Shown here: positions 6,066 through 12,339 of the stretch, one piece after another
Layout of the letters: each line of letters starts with the position of its first letter
How positions within the stretch are numbered: position 1 is the stretch's first letter
Assembly (NCBI RefSeq): GCF_024699075.1
Contig: NZ_JAILQF010000293.1
Coordinates: 1-12,339 of the forward strand
Direction: 5' to 3'
DNA length: 12,339 nucleotides
Origin: Butyrivibrio sp.
GTDB taxonomy: Bacteria; Bacillota_A; Clostridia; Lachnospirales; Lachnospiraceae
The notes under the pieces: generated by a model
What the model saw: the letters and a program-made list of their open reading frames with translations, nothing else
Database searches by the model: none
Told to the model about the DNA's origin: nothing
Position numbers and translations under genes: made by a program

Positions 6066-7535
6066 ATGGAATTTGATCTTGAGAAAGAAATGGACCGCAT
6101 AGATGAAGTTATAAAAAAGGGTCCTTATAAAGATACCTGGGAATCAATAGCATCATATCCTGTTCCCAAATGGTATGAAGATGTAAAATTTGGTATTTTC
6201 ATTCATTTTAGTGTTTGCTCACAGACAGCTTTTGCCAATGAATGGTATCCACGCGGAATGTATATACAGGGCACAAGAGAATTTGAACACCATGTAAAAG
6301 CTCATGGCCCTCACAAGGAGTTTGGATACAAGGATTTCATACCACAGTTTAAGGCTGAGAAATTCAGTGCAGACGGATGGAATGATCTTTTTAAAGAGGC
6401 AGGAGCTGAGTACGTAGTACCTGTTGCTGAACATCATGACGGATTCCAGATGTATAAGAGCAAAATATCTCACTGGAATGCGGCAGAGATGGGCCCTATG
6501 CGTGATGTGGTCGGTGAAATGGAGGATTCCATAAGAGAACACGGAATGATAGCAGGAACATCCTCTCATAGAATAGAGCACTGGTGGTTTTTGTCTCATG
6601 CAAGAGAATTTGATTCAGATATGACAGGCAAGGAAGAAAGGGGACATATCTACTGGCCGTCCATGAAGGAATGTGAAGACCAGATGGATCCCTTCTCAGA
6701 GCCTGTTCCGTCAGAAGAGTTCCTTAAGGACTGGCTTGCAAGAACAGTTGAGATAATAGACCGCTTTGCGCCAAGAGTTTTGTATTTTGACTGGTGGATT
6801 CACCATAGCGCAGCAAGACCTTATGTAAGGAAGATGATGGCATATTATTACAACCATATGGAGAGTCTTGGTCTTACAGGCGTTATTAATTACAAGTATG
6901 GCTGTCTTCCTTTTGGCTGCGGCATACCTGATGTTGAGAGAGGCCAGTTTGCAGAAGCAAAGCCATATATATGGCAGACAGATACAGCTATTGGTGATAA
7001 TTCATGGGGCTACACAGATGATAATCACTATAAGAGTTCAAAGCAGATAATTGAGAACCTGGTTGATGTAGTATCAAAGAACGGACGCCTTCTTCTTAAT
7101 GTAGGACCTAAGGGAGATGGTACTATCTGCGATGAAGAGACTAAAGTACTTAAGGAGATAGGAAGCTGGCTTAAAGTTAACGGCGAAGCTATATATAAGA
7201 CCAAGCCATATGAAAGAGCATCAGAAGGACCTACCAAGGTTGAAGATGGCTACTTTACAGAAACAGCTAAGGAGTATACGTCAGAAGACTTCAGATTTAC
7301 TGTAAAGGGCGATCACATGTATGCTATAGCAATGAAGGCATCACAGGATGGCAATTATCTTATAAAGAGCTTTGCAAGAAGCAGAGAAGACAGCCAGAAT
7401 CATTATACAGGTGTTATAAGCGATGTTCAGGCTCTTGGAGGAAGTGCAAGCTTTGAACACAAGAAGGACGGACTCTACATCCACTGCGATATTAAGTCGG
7501 ATTATCCGATTGCTTTTCGTATTAATTTTTCTTAA
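6066..7535 (+). CDS. GH29 family alpha-L-fucosidase, intracellular
   Basis: 489 residues, typical for GH29, whose members release alpha-L-fucose from oligosaccharides with retention. Visible are KFGIFIHFSV near the N-terminus, EHHDGF (122-127) in the barrel, VLYFDWW with Asp242 as expected nucleophile, TDTAIGDNSWGY, and GRLLLNVGPKGDG near the end of the barrel. A short beta domain (about 400-489) follows. No signal peptide is seen. The start is fixed by AGGGAGG at 6055-6061, inside the 13-bp gap after the GH31 stop, which implies translational coupling. The GH29 acid/base is poorly conserved and is not assigned here. Some GH29-related proteins act on other deoxy or galacto sugars, so fucose is likely but not certain. 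Confidence 0.9.
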   Translation: MEFDLEKEMDRIDEVIKKGPYKDTWESIASYPVPKWYEDVKFGIFIHFSVCSQTAFANEWYPRGMYIQGTREFEHHVKAHGPHKEFGYKDFIPQFKAEKFSADGWNDLFKEAGAEYVVPVAEHHDGFQMYKSKISHWNAAEMGPMRDVVGEMEDSIREHGMIAGTSSHRIEHWWFLSHAREFDSDMTGKEERGHIYWPSMKECEDQMDPFSEPVPSEEFLKDWLARTVEIIDRFAPRVLYFDWWIHHSAARPYVRKMMAYYYNHMESLGLTGVINYKYGCLPFGCGIPDVERGQFAEAKPYIWQTDTAIGDNSWGYTDDNHYKSSKQIIENLVDVVSKNGRLLLNVGPKGDGTICDEETKVLKEIGSWLKVNGEAIYKTKPYERASEGPTKVEDGYFTETAKEYTSEDFRFTVKGDHMYAIAMKASQDGNYLIKSFARSREDSQNHYTGVISDVQALGGSASFEHKKDGLYIHCDIKSDYPIAFRINFS

Positions 7536-7561
7536 AAAAATGTAAAATAATCCTCGAAAAT

Positions 7562-7590
7562 TTGACCTCGGTGATTATATATATTAAAAT
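7562..7590 (+). promoter_or_regulatory. Promoter of the LCP gene
   Basis: TTGACC (7562-7567), a 17-bp spacer and TAAAAT (7585-7590). The predicted start near 7597 leaves a leader of about 148 bases before the GTG start at 7745. It begins only 27 bases after the GH29 stop. No convincing terminator lies between them, so some read-through from the GH operon is possible. Confidence 0.75.
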
Positions 7591-7606
7591 TGCATTTTGT
7601 AATTAG

Positions 7607-7673
7607 CTTAAGAAAACCGTGTTTATCACGGAATTATTGAGAAACATGATAAAAGCCGGGTCCTTTTCTTAAG
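7607..7673 (+). other. Structured 5' leader of the LCP gene
   Basis: A perfect 10-bp outer stem, CTTAAGAAAA (7607-7616) with TTTTCTTAAG (7664-7673). Directly stacked inside it is the hairpin CCGTG-TTTAT-CACGG (7617-7631), followed by a 32-base single-stranded or weakly paired stretch containing CCGGGTCC. A second stem, AAACAGGC (7691-7698) with GCTTGTTT (7721-7728, one G-U), ends five bases before the GAGG of the ribosome binding site. The layout resembles a regulatory leader. It matches no riboswitch class I recognise, and there is no terminator U-tract. Confidence 0.5.
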
Positions 7674-7744
7674 ACTTGGCAGCGCAGGTAAAACAGGCTT
7701 TTGCATTTGGGTTATATCAGGCTTGTTTGAATCGAGGTCATATC

Positions 7745-9379
7745 GTGGATAATAAAGAAGAAATAATAAATGATGTCATAGAAGAAAAAGAAAATACCAA
7801 TTCTTCTAAGGCATCTAAAACATCTAAGAAAAGCAGATCAAGAAAGATCCGCATGGCAGTGATCATACTTGAGATACTGGTCATCCTTTTCGAAGTTGTC
7901 GTCCTGTATGTTGTCAACAAGATTGATCGTGTACAAAGAGTATCAATATCAGTAGATGATCTTCAGGAGAACATAAGTGAAGAGGTTAAGGCCAATACCG
8001 AAAGCGGACAGATGAAGGGCTATACCAATATCGCACTTTTCGGTGTAGATACAAGAACCGGTGAGCTTGAAGCCAACACCAGAACTGATACTATCCTTAT
8101 TGCTTCTATCAATAATTCAACCAAAGAAGTAAAGCTTTTATCAGTTTACAGAGATACTTATCTTAATCTTGGTAATGATTCATATAATAAGGCTAACGCT
8201 GCATACGCACAGGGTGGTCCGACTCAGGCTATCAACATGCTTAATATGAATCTTGACCTTAATATCACAGATTTCATTACAGTAGGTTTTGAAGGACTTG
8301 TAGATGTTATCGATGCTCTTGGCGGAATAGATATTGAGCTTACAGATGCTGAGATCAAGCATCTTAATGATTATCAGAAGATAATGGCTCGTCAGCAGGG
8401 TAAGGAATATATAGAAGTTACTGAGTCTGGATATCAGCATCTTAACGGTCTTCAGGCAACAGCTTATTGCAGAATAAGATATACAACAGGTGATGATTTC
8501 AAGCGAGCTGAAAGGCAGAGAATAGTTTTAGAGAAAGTATTTGAAGAAGCAAGTGAAGCTTCACTTTCAGAACTTAATGCTATTATAGATGCAGTAACTG
8601 ATGAGATTTATACATCCTTATCTACATCAGAAATACTTGGATATGTATCTAATATTACAAGCTACAGTATAGTCGATACATCAGGTGTACCAACTTCTGA
8701 CATGAGAGTTGGTGCTACCGTTGGAAGAAAGGGTAGCTGTGTAGTACCTGTTACTCTTGAAGCTAATGTAATATGGCTCCATGAATATCTCTTTGAAGAA
8801 GAGGATTATACACCATCATCCAAAGTACTTGAGTGTAGTGAGAAGATCCAAAGTGATACAGGATATACTCTTGATGAAGATGGTAATGTTGTATCGGGAT
8901 ATACAAGTAATACGACTACAACAACTACCACAACGACTACTACAGATCAGACTACAACAACGACTCAGGATACGCAGGAAGAGACTACAGATCCATATGA
9001 AGGACTTATGTCAATGACAGATCCTAATACAGGAGCTATAGTCTGGTATGATCCGTATACAGGAGTAGTAATTGATCCTGCAACCGGACTTCCTACAGGC
9101 GCGATGGCAGATCCTGCTACAGGTAATGTCGTATATCCTGACGGAACATCATCTCAGGATAGTCAGACGACTACAACTGATACTACTGGATCAACAACTA
9201 CAGATACTACAGGAACTACTGTAACAGATCCAAATGCTACAGGTACTACAACAGATACAACAGGTGCGACCACTACGGATTCTGCGGGTACTACTACAGA
9301 TACAACAGGCGTGACAACGACAGATACTAATACGACAACAGTTACAGATCCAAATGCAACTACTACAACAACACCTTGA
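7745..9379 (+). CDS. LytR-CpsA-Psr (LCP) family wall-polymer transferase with Thr-rich tail
   Basis: LCP proteins transfer teichoic acids or capsular polysaccharides from lipid carriers to peptidoglycan on the outer membrane face. From GTG 7745 (GAGG seven bases upstream) the protein has 544 residues: a charged cytoplasmic N-terminus (1-36) rich in Ser/Lys, one membrane segment (about 37-58), and an LCP domain (about 92-270). Visible LCP motifs are NIALFGVDTR, NTRTDTILIA, LLSVYRDTYL and GFEGLVDVIDALGGI; the Asp and Arg residues in them match the phosphate- and metal-binding positions of the family. The C-terminal tail (388-544) is dominated by Thr, with DPxTG repeats. A TTG at 7676 in the same frame would add 23 residues but lacks a ribosome binding site and lies in the structured leader. 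Monocistronic; unrelated in function to the flanking glycosidases. Confidence 0.9.
   Translation: MDNKEEIINDVIEEKENTNSSKASKTSKKSRSRKIRMAVIILEILVILFEVVVLYVVNKIDRVQRVSISVDDLQENISEEVKANTESGQMKGYTNIALFGVDTRTGELEANTRTDTILIASINNSTKEVKLLSVYRDTYLNLGNDSYNKANAAYAQGGPTQAINMLNMNLDLNITDFITVGFEGLVDVIDALGGIDIELTDAEIKHLNDYQKIMARQQGKEYIEVTESGYQHLNGLQATAYCRIRYTTGDDFKRAERQRIVLEKVFEEASEASLSELNAIIDAVTDEIYTSLSTSEILGYVSNITSYSIVDTSGVPTSDMRVGATVGRKGSCVVPVTLEANVIWLHEYLFEEEDYTPSSKVLECSEKIQSDTGYTLDEDGNVVSGYTSNTTTTTTTTTTTDQTTTTTQDTQEETTDPYEGLMSMTDPNTGAIVWYDPYTGVVIDPATGLPTGAMADPATGNVVYPDGTSSQDSQTTTTDTTGSTTTDTTGTTVTDPNATGTTTDTTGATTTDSAGTTTDTTGVTTTDTNTTTVTDPNATTTTTP
8912..9376 (+). repeat. Low-complexity ACT/ACA-rich region encoding Thr tail
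   Basis: Degenerate repetition of act/aca/acg codons encodes residues 390-544 of the LCP protein. It has two Thr-rich blocks (390-415 and 474-544) around a central segment with four DPxTG motifs (426-430, 436-440, 444-448, 456-460). TVTDPNAT occurs twice in the second block. Mixed synonymous Thr codons argue that the repeat is kept at protein level. Length variation between strains is likely. Confidence 0.8.
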
Positions 9380-9416
9380 GTCTGTAGGTTAGCTAAATTT
9401 TTATAACAATGAATAT

Positions 9417-9449
9417 AAGCTGTCTGGTAATAAAATTACCAGACAGCTT
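9417..9449. terminator. Bidirectional intrinsic terminator (LCP / AraC)
   Basis: A perfect 15-bp stem (9417-9431 with 9435-9449) around a 3-base AAA loop. AT-rich sequence follows on both sides (TATTTATT on plus; ATATTCATTG then an A/T run on minus). It sits between convergent genes 37 bases after the LCP stop. Its right edge touches the AraC-gene stop codon at 9449. Confidence 0.92.
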
Positions 9450-10234
9450 TATTTATTCAATTCTCTATATTCTCCCGGGGTCATACCTGTTATTTTCTTA
9501 AACTGGCGGTAGAAGTGAATCTCATTTGAATACCCGCAAAGTCTTGCTATGTGTTCCAGTTTATTGTCAGTTGTTTTAACCATCCTTTTGGCATAATCAA
9601 TCCGCATGCCGATCACATCTTTTTGATAAGAGATACCAAAGAAATTTTTGTACAGATGCTGAAAGTAGGATACGCTCATTGACATGGAATCAGCTGCTTT
9701 TTCCATGCTGATGTCATCAAGCTGCCCTGCCTGCATCGCTAGGCGGATAGCCTGGAACTGCGGATAATAGGGGCTTTTATACCTTTTGTCATTTTGCATA
9801 TCATAGGCACTTGATAGATGATTTATAAGGACATTCATAAGGCAATTAATGTTGTCTTTCTGGATGTCCTTGTTTTTGGTATAGGACAGCTCGAAGAGGA
9901 TCTGCCTAAGAAGAGTAGCTGGATCTTCTATATCATTTAAGGTAAAAAAGGTATTAAGAGGAAGGAGCTTTCTTGTGATGATGTTGCTGCCTGTAAAGGT
10001 AAAGTGAAGCCAGTCATCTATATACTGACCCTTGGGATTGGAATATGAATAGGCGACCTTGGGATCAAGGATCACGGCACTTCCCGGAGGAACAATCTTA
10101 TGATCATTTGCTATATTATATTCGCCTCCTGATCTTATAAGCAGGATTACGTAGTGACCAGAACCTTTTGGGCGGGACATCATAAAACCTTTAGGATGTA
10201 CTTTATTATAGCCTCCGTAGAAAACTTCATACAT
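9449..10234 (-). CDS. AraC-family transcriptional regulator
   Basis: 261 residues. The N-terminal part (about 10-95) is a cupin-like sugar-sensing domain, with IVPPGSAVILDP typical of the AraC ligand-binding fold. Residues 160-259 carry the two helix-turn-helix motifs: MEKAADSMSMSVSYFQHLYK and LEHIARLCGYSNEIHFYRQF, followed by the signature KITGMTPGEYR. ATG at 10234 has GAGGT seven bases upstream. It is divergent from the GH88 gene across 190 bp, so it most likely controls the GH88-DUF2264 operon in response to a sugar or its own promoter, as is usual for this family. Possible control of the GH3-GH31-GH29 operon is speculative. The effector is unknown. Confidence 0.92.
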   Translation of the reverse strand: MYEVFYGGYNKVHPKGFMMSRPKGSGHYVILLIRSGGEYNIANDHKIVPPGSAVILDPKVAYSYSNPKGQYIDDWLHFTFTGSNIITRKLLPLNTFFTLNDIEDPATLLRQILFELSYTKNKDIQKDNINCLMNVLINHLSSAYDMQNDKRYKSPYYPQFQAIRLAMQAGQLDDISMEKAADSMSMSVSYFQHLYKNFFGISYQKDVIGMRIDYAKRMVKTTDNKLEHIARLCGYSNEIHFYRQFKKITGMTPGEYRELNK

Positions 10235-10288
10235 AGATTTACCTCATCTTATATTAATCAAAAAAGCAGAAAATGTTAGTCATAAAGT

Positions 10289-10317
10289 ATTATCAGATAT
10301 TATATATGATCAGTCAA
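10289..10317 (-). promoter_or_regulatory. Promoter of the AraC-family gene
   Basis: On the minus strand, TTGACT (10312-10317), a 17-bp spacer and GATAAT (10289-10294). Close to consensus, giving a leader of about 50 bases before ATG 10234. Confidence 0.75.
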
Positions 10318-10358
10318 TTGTCTAGACTATTAGTGTGATATCAAAGTATAAAAATGAC

Positions 10359-10395
10359 TTCTTGAATGAAGTGACCAAAATCATGTATTCAAGAA
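10359..10395 (+). promoter_or_regulatory. Inverted repeat, candidate operator for GH88 operon
   Basis: A perfect 9-bp inverted repeat, TTCTTGAAT (10359-10367) and ATTCAAGAA (10387-10395), separated by 19 bases, upstream of the GH88 ribosome binding site (AAAGGGTGG, 10409-10417). A TATAAA at 10347-10352 could be the -10 box but has a poor -35 (AGACTA), as in activator-dependent promoters. The repeat would then overlap or follow the transcription start, which fits repression better than activation, so its role is open. Confidence 0.45.
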
Positions 10396-10424
10396 TCAGA
10401 CAATATTGAAAGGGTGGTTATTAA

Positions 10425-11564
10425 ATGAAGGACTATGCTAAAGAGATTTCTTTAAAAATCAAGGAAAAGGAGCTTGCTGTTGCAAAAAGAATAGGGGATA
10501 AAATTCCGTATACAGCAGTAAACGGAGTTTTTGACGACTGGACAGACAAGAATCTGTGCTGGTGGACCAACGGATTCTGGGGCGGAATGATGTGGCAGCT
10601 TTACGGAGCAACCAAAGAAGAAATATATAAGACCAGGGCCATGGAGCTTGAAGAAAAGCTTGATGGTAACATTATGAATTATAATGGAATGGACCATGAC
10701 AGCGGCTTTAAATGGCTTACAACATCTCATGCTTCAGAGCTTCTAACAGGAAGTAAGGACTCTCATAACAGACTTCTTTTGGCAGCAGCTAATCTTGCAG
10801 GACGTTTTAACCCCGCGGGCTTTATCCGTGCCTGGAATGATGAAAAGGGAGATAATGCAGGATGGGCAATAATTGACTGCCTTATGAATCTTCCTCTTTT
10901 ATATATAGCGACAGAGATCACAGGTGATCCGAGATTTAAGAAGATAGCAATGACACATGCAGATACTGCGATCAAGCACTTTGTAAGAGATGACGGCTCA
11001 GCCAGACACATTGTTATATTTGATCCTGAAACAGGTGACTTTGTAGATGAGCCTGGCGGACAGGGTTATGGTAAGGGATCAGTATGGACAAGAGGTCAGA
11101 GCTGGGCACTGTACGGCTTTACAATGAGCTTTCTTCATACAGGTCAAAAGAGATATCTTGAAACTGCAATAAGATGTGCAGACTTCTTTGCTGATAACAC
11201 TCCTGAAAGCGGAAGAATTCCGTTAGATTTCAGACAGCCCAAAGAGCCTGATTACACAGATTCCTGCGCAGCTTCTATAGGAGCTAGTGGTATGCTCCTT
11301 CTTGCAAAGACTCTTAGAAATGAAGGCAAGGATATCTGTGACGGTGCTGCGGTTCTTGCAGATAAATATGATAAGACAGCTGAAAGAATCCTTCGCTATC
11401 TTACAGATAATGACAGCGACTGGAATCCTGAAACTGATAACATACTTAGATCCTGTACAGCAGCTTATCATGATAAGGAACATGAGTTCCCGATCATCTA
11501 CGGAGACTACTATCTTATAGAAGCAATATTCAGGATCACAGGTGAAGAAACTTATATTTGGTAA
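10425..11564 (+). CDS. GH88 family unsaturated glucuronyl hydrolase
   Basis: 379 residues, normal for GH88. These enzymes remove the 4,5-unsaturated uronic acid left at the non-reducing end after polysaccharide lyase cleavage, by hydrating the double bond. Motifs: WWTNGFWGGMMWQLY (46-60), the alpha/alpha-barrel entrance; MDHDSGF with Asp92, and AIIDCLMNLPLLY with Asp151, matching the two catalytic Asp of Bacillus UGL; SVWTRGQSWALYGF later in the barrel. No signal peptide, so it works on imported oligosaccharides. Start supported by AAAGGGTGG. GH105 is the nearest alternative but the WTxGFWxGxxW pattern favours GH88. Its presence implies that a lyase acts upstream, though none is in the window. 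Confidence 0.9.
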   Translation: MKDYAKEISLKIKEKELAVAKRIGDKIPYTAVNGVFDDWTDKNLCWWTNGFWGGMMWQLYGATKEEIYKTRAMELEEKLDGNIMNYNGMDHDSGFKWLTTSHASELLTGSKDSHNRLLLAAANLAGRFNPAGFIRAWNDEKGDNAGWAIIDCLMNLPLLYIATEITGDPRFKKIAMTHADTAIKHFVRDDGSARHIVIFDPETGDFVDEPGGQGYGKGSVWTRGQSWALYGFTMSFLHTGQKRYLETAIRCADFFADNTPESGRIPLDFRQPKEPDYTDSCAASIGASGMLLLAKTLRNEGKDICDGAAVLADKYDKTAERILRYLTDNDSDWNPETDNILRSCTAAYHDKEHEFPIIYGDYYLIEAIFRITGEETYIW

Positions 11565-11588
11565 GTGCTTGATAATAAATAAGTAATC

Positions 11589-11690
11589 ATGGTCATCTGA
11601 TCATAGTGCTATAAATATAGAAATGAGATCATACAGAAATCTGATCATAGAGATTTGATCTAAGGTATTTGATCAAAGGTATTTGATGGG
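11589..11690 (+). repeat. Short direct repeats between GH88 and DUF2264
   Basis: The 136-bp gap contains the second copy of the 17-bp GH3 3'-end sequence (11589-11605) and a further ATCTGATCATAG near 11640. It also has two copies of AAGGTATTTGAT separated by 14 bp (about 11662-11688). No hairpin terminator is evident, so GH88 and DUF2264 are probably one transcript. The pattern resembles the 16-bp array near greA in being built from short AT-rich units. Confidence 0.55.
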
Positions 11691-11700
11691 AGTAGTTTAT

Positions 11701-12339
11701 ATGAATAGTAAAAGTATATGGGAACCAAAATTTACAGATTTTAAGTTAAGTCCTTATACAGGACTTACACGTGATAGCTGGCTTGATGCCGGAAGATATA
11801 TGCTTGAAGGAATCTTCAGGCACATAGATTCTATAGAGCATCCTGTAGTAGTACCTAGAAAAGAAACAGATGTAACTTATCCTCATAAGGAAAGTAAGGG
11901 TGATGCTCTTGTTGCCGAGCAGAAGGCGGAAATATTTGAAGGACTCACCAGATCTTTTTTCATAGGATCAGTTATGATCCACAATGATCCGGAGATTACG
12001 ATCAATGGCATAAAGCTTGCAGATTATTACAAGCATCAGATTTATAAGAGCTGCTGCATCAAAGATGATCCTGCATATGTTGGGACCTATGAAGAGCTCC
12101 ACGCCGGAGTATCATCTGATGATCCCGTAAGACCATTTCAGCAGACAGTTGAAACCTGTGCTCTTGTAATAGGCCTGGATGCCTGTGCAGAGGAAGTGTG
12201 GGACAAGTATTCTGATAAGGAAAAAGATGATATAGCAGCATTCCTTAAAAGCTTTGCATACAATCCGACTGTTCCTCAGAACTGGCGACTTTTCAATATG
12301 CTTGATATGGCCTTTCTTCATAAGCATGGATATGAGATA
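11701..12339 (+). CDS. DUF2264 domain protein (partial, 3' end outside window)
   Basis: Open from ATG 11701 (GGGAG eight bases upstream) through the last base, giving 213 residues of a protein usually several hundred long. LSPYTGLTRDSWLDAGRYMLEG near the N-terminus, EIFEGLTRSFFIGSV, RPFQQTVETCALVIGL and NWRLFNML fit the alpha/alpha-barrel start of DUF2264 (Pfam PF10022). Members occur in polysaccharide utilisation loci. From memory, related proteins have been linked to glycoside hydrolase activity on uronosides (GH154), but that link should be verified. No signal peptide. Its place 136 bp after GH88 suggests joint work on uronic-acid oligosaccharides. Confidence 0.8.
   Translation, partial: MNSKSIWEPKFTDFKLSPYTGLTRDSWLDAGRYMLEGIFRHIDSIEHPVVVPRKETDVTYPHKESKGDALVAEQKAEIFEGLTRSFFIGSVMIHNDPEITINGIKLADYYKHQIYKSCCIKDDPAYVGTYEELHAGVSSDDPVRPFQQTVETCALVIGLDACAEEVWDKYSDKEKDDIAAFLKSFAYNPTVPQNWRLFNMLDMAFLHKHGYEI

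Noticed and set aside
5426..6100. 224-aa minus-strand ORF across the GH31 3' end
   Set aside because: Shadow of the GH31 coding frame, with no recognisable protein family, no ribosome binding site context, and a region fully used by GH31 and the GH29 start.
7617..7631. Terminator of the GH3-GH31-GH29 operon
   Set aside because: The five-pair hairpin has no following T-tract and lies downstream of the LCP promoter, so it belongs to the leader.
7676..7744. TTG start giving a 567-aa LCP protein
   Set aside because: It lies at the edge of the structured leader with no ribosome binding site, and the extra residues are unlike LCP N-termini. GTG 7745 is preceded by GAGG at seven bases.
7597..7744. 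Known riboswitch (c-di-GMP, guanidine, ZTP, fluoride)
   Set aside because: The conserved core sequences of these classes are not visible, so only an unnamed structured leader is reported.

Overview
The window looks like a fragment of a low-to-mid-GC Firmicutes chromosome, most likely a Lachnospiraceae fibre degrader of the Butyrivibrio/Pseudobutyrivibrio type. This is an inference from three things: the family content (GH3, GH31, GH29, GH88, DUF2264, all apparently cytoplasmic), strong GGAGG-type ribosome binding sites, and an LCP wall-polymer transferase. No rRNA, tRNA, IS element or CRISPR array was recognised.

Layout. (1) 1-1858 is a rearranged region. A full greA (340-843, minus) sits in the left arm of a large inverted duplication (74-783 versus 1133-1858) with a 349-bp central spacer. 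The right arm carries greA without its first 20 codons, followed by a 16-bp tandem array and the start of a GH3 gene. The left arm carries the full greA, the same kind of array, and only the first 21 codons of a second GH3 copy. That copy then runs into a direct-orientation GH3 fragment (1-73). (2) 1795-7535 is a probable operon of three intracellular glycosidases: GH3 beta-glycosidase, GH31 alpha-glycosidase (alpha-xylosidase-like) and GH29 alpha-fucosidase. (3) 7562-9449 is a monocistronic LCP (LytR-CpsA-Psr) gene with its own promoter, a structured leader, a Thr-rich tail and a perfect bidirectional terminator. (4) 9449-12339 holds an AraC-family regulator (minus), divergent from a GH88 unsaturated glucuronyl hydrolase and a DUF2264 gene that runs off the right edge.

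How it works together. The GH3-GH31-GH29 trio fits stepwise removal of beta-linked glycosyl, alpha-xylosyl/glucosyl and alpha-fucosyl units from imported oligosaccharides such as fucosylated xyloglucan fragments. GH88 plus DUF2264 suggests processing of uronic-acid-containing oligosaccharides under AraC control. No transporter or secreted enzyme is in view, so uptake must be encoded elsewhere.

Most notable is the greA inverted duplication. Homologous recombination between the arms would flip the spacer, which holds the greA promoter and first 20 codons plus an opposing promoter. A complete greA would result in either orientation, facing the GH operon in one state and facing away in the other. 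Of 18 base differences between the greA arms, 17 are synonymous, as if both copies have been under protein-level selection. This switch is a hypothesis; the repeats, promoters and substitution pattern are directly visible.
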